This document shows, piece after piece, positions 59,589-64,000 of a DNA stretch of 64,000 nt. The DNA is from Saprospiraceae bacterium (GTDB lineage Bacteria > Bacteroidota > Bacteroidia > Chitinophagales > Saprospiraceae). Numbering within the stretch: the first letter of the stretch is position 1; every line of letters begins with the position of its first letter. The stretch is taken from NCBI GenBank assembly GCA_041392805.1, contig JAWKLJ010000002.1, forward strand, positions 1,689,001 through 1,753,000. The letters run 5' to 3'. The translations under genes and the position numbers were made by a program. The notes beneath the pieces are model-generated. The model did not search any database and was not told the origin of the DNA. It saw only the letters and a program-made list of their open reading frames with translations.

Positions 59589-62024
59589 ATGCCAAAGCTC
59601 AAGTTTTTAATTGTTGTAGGGTTGAGTTTGGGATTAATGTTCTTTTGTAATTCCCACCATCCCTTTGAATTATCTTTCCCTCCTTTGGGTAAATTGTTTA
59701 GTCCTTTTGATGGATTCTGGCAAAATGCTAATGCAAATCCTACGGGGCACAAAGACCTTAAGCTTACTGGCCTAAGCGGACCCGTCGAAGTGGTCTTTGA
59801 TGAAAGGATGGTGCCACATATTTTTGGCCAAAATAAAGCCGACGTTTTTTTTGCGCAAGGATATATTACCGCAATGGATCGCCTTTGGCAGATGGATATT
59901 GCCGTAAGGGCAACCTGTGGTATGCTGGCTGAAGTAATGGGACCTTCTTTATTGGATCGCGATCGCTTACAACGAAAAAAGGGCCTATTGTTTGCCGCAG
60001 AGAACGCATTGGCCGCCTTTAAGGACTCCGAATTAGATATGGAGATAGGGGAGGCTTATACCGCTGGTGTCAATGCCTATATTGCGCAGCTTTCGCCACG
60101 CGACTATCCAATAGAATTTAAACTCTTGAATTACAAGCCAACGCCCTGGAGCCCCTTGAAATCGGCTATCTTTTTTAAAAGCATGGCCGAAAGCCTTTGT
60201 GCTCGGCACCAGGATTTGGAAGCATCCAATGCATTGGCCTTTTGGGGGCAAGAAACATTCGATTTTCTTTATCCTGATGAAAACCCTAAACAATCTCCTA
60301 TCATTCCCAAAACGGTAGAATGGGCTTTTGAACCGATCCCTATCGCCAATATGGATACAATTGAAAAAGCGCTTACTTCTACGACCTATCGCCAAAAGGA
60401 ATTTCCTCAACCCCCGCCATTTTTAGGGAGTAATAATTGGGCAGTTGCCGGGGATAAGACGGCTAATGGCAAGCCCATTCTTTGCAATGACCCGCACTTG
60501 CAATTGACACTTCCCTCCATTTGGTATGAAATTCAATTACATGCGCCAGAATTTAATGCCTATGGCGTTTCATTGCCTGGTACGCCAGGGGTCATCATTG
60601 GGTTTAATGAACATATTGCATGGGGAGAAACGAATGTCGGCCACGATGTCCTGGATTGGTATAAAATAGATTGGGTTGACCAAAAAAAGAATAGCTATTA
60701 TGTGGATGGAGCGGTCAAAGAAATAGACATGCGCTATGATACGATTTGGATTAGAGGACAGTCGATGCCTCATATCGAGCCTATTAAAATGACAGTATGG
60801 GGGCCTGTGGTTTACGAGGCGGATGGCGAAGCCTATCAGGATTTGGCTATGCGTTGGATCGCACATGATAAACCCAACAAAAGAGATTTTTATGAAATTG
60901 GAACCTTTTATCATTTGATGACGGCCGATGATACGGAATCGTATTTAAATGCCTTAGAAGGTTATGATAGTCCTGCGCAAAATTTTGTATTTGCTTCCAA
61001 CAATGGCGATATTGCTATCCAGGTTAACGGTAAATTTCCACTCAAAAAGAAAGGACAGGGCCGCTTTGTTCAGGAGGGAAACAGCTCAAAAAATGCATGG
61101 GCAGGTTATATTCCAAGAACGCAGGTACCCAAAGTCATCAACCCTGCAAGAGGTTTTGTCGCTTCAGCTAACCAACATTCCGCAGGGCCAAGCTATCCCT
61201 ATTATTACAATGGAGGTTTTGACGATTACAGGGGACGTTTTATTAATGAGCAATTGACCGATTTGGAAAACATTGAGGTACGTGACATGAAGGCTTTGCA
61301 GCTCAATAATTTTTCCTTAAAAGCAAAGGAAGCCTTGCCCTTATTGTTAGCTGCGATAGACACTTTTGAATTTTCTGCGCCAGGGATGGCTTTATTGCAA
61401 GCGTTAAAAGCCTGGGACTATCGCTATGAGGCAGCAGCAAAAGCACCCGTTTTGTTTGAGGAATGGTTTGCCGCTTTTTACAAACTCACTTTTGATGAAT
61501 TGGATGCTACAGCCAAGGAGATGGACATTTTATATCCAGAATCATGGCGGTTGATTGCCTTGTTGGAAGAAGCGCCAAAGCATGTTTTTTTTGACCTAAA
61601 GGCGACCACTGACCTTGAAGATGCTGCTGCGATAGCCAAAAAAGCATTTGAGGAGGTCATTGATGCTTATGCCGCCCAATTTGCATCGGCTGATTTTGAT
61701 TGGGGGAATACCAAAGCAACTACCATTACTCATTTAGGGCGGATTGATGCTTTTAATTCCGACCTGATTTATTGCGGAGGGTCGGCTGATGCACCCAATG
61801 CCATTAAAAAAGGACATGGGCCCTCTTGGCGAATGATCGTTGTGTTAGGGGAGGAAGTCGAAGCCTATGGTGTGTTCCCAGGGGGGCAGTCCGGCAATCC
61901 AGGAAGTGCGTTTTACGACAACACCATACAGACCTGGGCCACAGGCGATTATTATCCGTTATTTCTAATGAAGGAGCCCAAGGACCAAAGAGTCAAACCA
62001 TTGTTAACCATGAATCTTCAGTAA
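59589..62024 (+). CDS. Penicillin acylase family protein
   Basis: This protein of about 811 residues belongs to the Ntn-hydrolase penicillin acylase family, which cleaves amide bonds of acylated amines, including homoserine lactones or beta-lactams. A hydrophobic N-terminal export segment (about 4-22) precedes the alpha chain. The nucleophile is Ser281 in GSNNW, at the usual point of self-cleavage that creates the beta chain. The flanking blocks AQGYITAMDRLWQMD, PHLQLTLPSIWYE, PGVIIGFNEHIAWG, SANQH and WRMIVVLG are typical. I start it at the ATG 59589; an ATG three codons upstream is also possible. The small membrane gene at 62024 overlaps its stop codon. The acyl substrate is unknown. Confidence 0.92.
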   Translation: MPKLKFLIVVGLSLGLMFFCNSHHPFELSFPPLGKLFSPFDGFWQNANANPTGHKDLKLTGLSGPVEVVFDERMVPHIFGQNKADVFFAQGYITAMDRLWQMDIAVRATCGMLAEVMGPSLLDRDRLQRKKGLLFAAENALAAFKDSELDMEIGEAYTAGVNAYIAQLSPRDYPIEFKLLNYKPTPWSPLKSAIFFKSMAESLCARHQDLEASNALAFWGQETFDFLYPDENPKQSPIIPKTVEWAFEPIPIANMDTIEKALTSTTYRQKEFPQPPPFLGSNNWAVAGDKTANGKPILCNDPHLQLTLPSIWYEIQLHAPEFNAYGVSLPGTPGVIIGFNEHIAWGETNVGHDVLDWYKIDWVDQKKNSYYVDGAVKEIDMRYDTIWIRGQSMPHIEPIKMTVWGPVVYEADGEAYQDLAMRWIAHDKPNKRDFYEIGTFYHLMTADDTESYLNALEGYDSPAQNFVFASNNGDIAIQVNGKFPLKKKGQGRFVQEGNSSKNAWAGYIPRTQVPKVINPARGFVASANQHSAGPSYPYYYNGGFDDYRGRFINEQLTDLENIEVRDMKALQLNNFSLKAKEALPLLLAAIDTFEFSAPGMALLQALKAWDYRYEAAAKAPVLFEEWFAAFYKLTFDELDATAKEMDILYPESWRLIALLEEAPKHVFFDLKATTDLEDAAAIAKKAFEEVIDAYAAQFASADFDWGNTKATTITHLGRIDAFNSDLIYCGGSADAPNAIKKGHGPSWRMIVVLGEEVEAYGVFPGGQSGNPGSAFYDNTIQTWATGDYYPLFLMKEPKDQRVKPLLTMNLQ

Positions 62025-62398
62025 TGCGTAATTTGATTTTGATATTTTTCATGTTTTTAGCAGGTGCTATCGTCCAGCAATTACTACCTTGGTGGAGTAT
62101 TTGGGTGTTAGGCATTGTCATTGGTTTTTTTATCAAACCAGGAGGTGCTCTCAAGGCCTTTTCCATTGGTTTTGTGGGTGCTGCTTTGCTGTGGGGCGCC
62201 TATGCTTTTTGGCTGAATTGGCAAAACGGAGGCATTATGGCCACCCGGATCGGCACCCTGTTCGGCGGATTAAATCCGGGTTCATTGCTGGTGATTACGG
62301 CGCTGTTTGGTGGCATATTTGGTGGACTAGGGACTTTGTGCGGTTATGTTGGCCAATCTTTGTTTCAACGAGATTTATCGGCCAATCGTCTAAAATAG
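62024..62398 (+). CDS. Small integral membrane protein, coupled to the acylase
   Basis: This 124-residue hydrophobic protein starts at an ATG that overlaps the TAA of the acylase gene (TAATG), a sign of translational coupling. It has about three to four membrane helices with Gly-rich segments (FLAGAIVQQLLPWWSIWVLGIVIGFF, GLNPGSLLVITALFGGIFGGLG). A longer open frame exists upstream in the acylase gene, but it lacks any protein character there. I do not recognise a named family. It could be a partner of the acylase, but this rests only on the overlap. Confidence 0.8.
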   Translation: MRNLILIFFMFLAGAIVQQLLPWWSIWVLGIVIGFFIKPGGALKAFSIGFVGAALLWGAYAFWLNWQNGGIMATRIGTLFGGLNPGSLLVITALFGGIFGGLGTLCGYVGQSLFQRDLSANRLK

Positions 62399-62454
62399 TT
62401 TAGACTTAAAAGAATTATTTCTATTCTAGCTTTTGTTTTAAAAAGAAATCGCTA

Positions 62455-62832
62455 ATGAGGGATGATCAATATGAAAAGGCTAAAAAACGTGTAGAAGAAA
62501 AAAAGAAGTTTTACAAGGGCTTGTCGACGTACCTTGTTATGAGTATTTTTTTTTACATTTTAAACCAGGTGACTTACTCGGGCTCCTGGTGGTATTATTG
62601 GCCTATGATGGGGTGGGGCATAGGTATCCTGCTTCAATATTTTAAATTGTTCGGCATACCAGGATTGATGCCAGTTGAAGGAGATTGGGAAGAAAAAGAG
62701 ATGGAAAAGGAATTGTCGAGAATGAGGCAAAAGGATGGTACTTATCAGGACTCAGGAGAAGCGGACGATTACCTGGATTTAAGAGAAGCTGAACCCCAAA
62801 AGCGCGGGTGGCGCGACGATGAATTGGTATAA
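62455..62832 (+). CDS. 2TM domain-containing membrane protein
   Basis: This 125-residue protein carries a 2TM domain: an N-terminal charged helix (YEKAKKRVEEKKKFYKGL), two hydrophobic helices (about 22-40 and 48-66) with WWYYWPMMGWGIGILLQYFKLFG, and a charged C-terminal tail rich in Glu, Lys and Arg. The family is frequent in Bacteroidota, sometimes fused to signalling domains, and has no known role. It lies 56 bases after the previous membrane gene, so it may be in the same transcript. Confidence 0.88.
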   Translation: MRDDQYEKAKKRVEEKKKFYKGLSTYLVMSIFFYILNQVTYSGSWWYYWPMMGWGIGILLQYFKLFGIPGLMPVEGDWEEKEMEKELSRMRQKDGTYQDSGEADDYLDLREAEPQKRGWRDDELV

Positions 62833-62834
62833 AA

Positions 62835-62861
62835 AAGGTGTTTCGATAACCGAAACACCTT
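62835..62861 (+). terminator. Hairpin after the 2TM gene
   Basis: AAGGTGTTTCG and CGAAACACCTT form a perfect 11-bp stem with a 5-base loop just after the 2TM stop codon. The following T-tract is weak on the plus strand, but an A-run precedes the stem. Confidence 0.7.
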
Positions 62862-62966
62862 CATAACTATAAACAAACAAAAAACATTAGCAATGTTGAA
62901 ACTGTTGACTAAACAGTAGAATTAGGATAGTGTTTAAAAAAAGTTTTCTTTTGAATAAAAACGTTT

Positions 62967-63656
62967 ATGGGGGCAAATAGAAATGAAAGGCTGTTTTGGA
63001 TTGGTCTGGTTGGCATTGTATTGGCCTTTATGCTTTTGAGATTTTTCCCTTTTTTCCGATTGGTACTAATGGCACTTTTGTTTTTGGCAATGCTGGTTTT
63101 TTTAATCTTAAGTTTGACGAATAGTTATCAAAAAAGGAAAGAGGATAAAGCTTTTAAACGTTCAACGATAGGCCAGGTAAAAATTAGAATCGACTATTGT
63201 GGCAGCCAAATTGAAAAGAATAAAGGAGAGTTGGAGCAAATAAAAAGAGATATTCAAGAACTAGAACGCAACCTTGACGCGGGCATAGAAATTGCACCCC
63301 AACATAAAAAGGAAGGAGCGTCCCTGATTGAGGCATTTCGATCGGAACTCCAACTGAGAGAAACTAAAATTAGTTTTTTTGAGACTTGTGTCAGAAAACT
63401 GGAAATCCTCCTGCACAACCATACTATCGCACAACAAATTACCGAAAAAAAGAAGGCACTCGAACAACTCAAAGAGAATCATTACGAGGAATTGGCAGCC
63501 ATGGAAGCATTGCGCACGCAAGTAGAGATGGATACCCACTACCTGAATACCATTCGCGAATTATCTTCTCAAATGTTTCTGAGTCAAACTGTTGATGACG
63601 CTTTACTGCTCAAAGTAGAACTCGAAAAAATGACCAGCGAATTGGAAAATACCTAG
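62967..63656 (+). CDS. Membrane-anchored coiled-coil protein
   Basis: This 229-residue protein begins with two hydrophobic helices (about 9-28 and 31-50) and then a long, charged, heptad-like helical region (about 60-229, with KNKGELEQIKRDIQELERNL, RETKISFFETCVRKLEIL and ALEQLKENHYEEL). There is no signal peptidase site, so it should be an inner-membrane protein with a cytosolic coiled coil. I recognise no family. It is convergent with the partial thioredoxin-like gene, with one base between the stop codons. Confidence 0.8.
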   Translation: MGANRNERLFWIGLVGIVLAFMLLRFFPFFRLVLMALLFLAMLVFLILSLTNSYQKRKEDKAFKRSTIGQVKIRIDYCGSQIEKNKGELEQIKRDIQELERNLDAGIEIAPQHKKEGASLIEAFRSELQLRETKISFFETCVRKLEILLHNHTIAQQITEKKKALEQLKENHYEELAAMEALRTQVEMDTHYLNTIRELSSQMFLSQTVDDALLLKVELEKMTSELENT

Positions 63657-63657
63657 C

Positions 63658-64000
63658 CTATTTCCCGTAGGCTTTGGAAAATTCGTTAAAAGATTTGTTT
63701 TTATAATGTTCTTCTCCGATGAAAGTGAGCTCTTTGATGATGGCATCAGCTTCCTTATAACCGGGAGAGATGGTTATTCTATCTTGTTTTTCATCTAGGT
63801 ATACGAATGCTGGATATCCCATTTTGCCATCCAGCAAAGAATAGGCTAATTCATGAACGCCTTTGCGACCCGCGTTAGGGATATACTTTAGGGTATAATT
63901 TTTGAAAACAACGTTTTCTTGTTGTTCCGCATTGAATTTCACGGGATAAAAGTGTTTATTCATCAGTTTTGCTACCCCTGGGTCGGTGAAGGTCGTTTGA
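63658..64000 (-). CDS. Thioredoxin-like protein, cut by the window edge
   Basis: This minus-strand gene runs off the right edge; the start is outside. The visible C-terminal 114 residues or so read TDPGVAKLMNKHFYPVKFNAEQ, then VHELAYSLLDGKMGYPAFVYLDEKQ and GYKEADAII. The MGYPAFVYLDE segment corresponds to the cis-Pro strand of thioredoxin folds (thiol-disulfide or DUF255-like group). The redox CxxC, if any, would lie beyond the edge. An ATG at 63963 is inside the domain and not the true start. The full protein is probably a thioredoxin-fold exported or cytosolic protein. Confidence 0.75.
   Translation of the reverse strand, partial: QTTFTDPGVAKLMNKHFYPVKFNAEQQENVVFKNYTLKYIPNAGRKGVHELAYSLLDGKMGYPAFVYLDEKQDRITISPGYKEADAIIKELTFIGEEHYKNKSFNEFSKAYGK

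Noticed and set aside
61826..62023. Longer frame in front of the small membrane protein at 62024
   Set aside because: It is an out-of-frame shadow of the acylase gene with Arg/Ser/Cys-rich nonsense composition.
1..64000. tRNA or rRNA genes, integrase or IS transposase
   Set aside because: I looked for tRNA-like cloverleaf ends, rRNA signatures and transposase motifs and saw none; a tRNAscan or ISfinder search was not possible here.

Overview
The window reads as chromosomal DNA of a Bacteroidota bacterium, most likely a member of the Saprospiraceae or a close relative. The support is several secreted proteins with type IX secretion (T9SS) type A or type B C-terminal sorting domains, weak or absent Shine-Dalgarno sequences, promoter candidates of the Bacteroidota form TTG-N19-21-TAnnTTTG, many lipoproteins, and families typical of the phylum (2TM-domain protein, DUF1573, DUF5990, RsmB-like methyltransferase, M43 protease with a sorting domain). 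I see no rRNA, tRNA, CRISPR array, intact insertion sequence or prophage.

Layout. 1-11.5 kb: an S9 peptidase, a cysteine-dioxygenase-like enzyme, two divergent extracytoplasmic dehydrogenases (a GSDH-type lipoprotein and a PVC-type protein with a C-terminal cytochrome c), an SDR oxidoreductase, a DUF5990 protein, and an amidohydrolase/sulfatase pair. 11.8-20.2 kb: a three-gene minus-strand operon for very large surface proteins (small T9SS protein, tail-fibre-like protein, 1764-residue FN3/Ig adhesin-like protein). 21-30 kb: a 470-residue protein of unknown function with a paralogue at 50.4 kb, a membrane protein with nuclease-like and SPOR-like ends, a BNR/YCF48-like T9SS protein, an RsmB-like methyltransferase, an arylsulfotransferase-like lipoprotein, a decayed nSTAND NTPase and an AT-rich orphan. 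30.4-43.3 kb: pyruvate carboxylase, M43 protease, SNF2 helicase, CPBP protease, a 2-hydroxyacid dehydrogenase and a T9SS type B protein. 43.3-49.4 kb: a repeat-rich intergenic block, a 1-Cys peroxiredoxin, and a methionine/sulfur cluster (metX, metY behind a SAM riboswitch, an OsmC-like protein, a MetZ-like enzyme). 49.5-64 kb: a BTRD1-like repeat protein, the second 470-residue paralogue, a TPR protein, a DegQ/HtrA protease, the deletion scar of an Nramp-UspA fusion gene, a 38-residue membrane peptide, Tex, a DUF1573 protein, a penicillin acylase with small membrane proteins, and a partial thioredoxin-like gene at the right edge.

How the genes fit together. The clearest functional unit is sulfur assimilation into homocysteine: MetX makes O-acetylhomoserine, MetY sulfhydrylates it, a SAM-I type riboswitch in the metY leader gives feedback, and a MetZ-like paralogue with an OsmC thiol peroxidase lies divergently. 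A second theme is extracellular degradation and adhesion: sulfatase, dehydrogenases, proteases, acylase and T9SS cargo. The intergenic regions are unusually rich in palindromic and dispersed repeats, including two ~160-bp near-complete palindromes with a common core and a dispersed element carrying a variable hexanucleotide tract. These are the least explained signals in the window.
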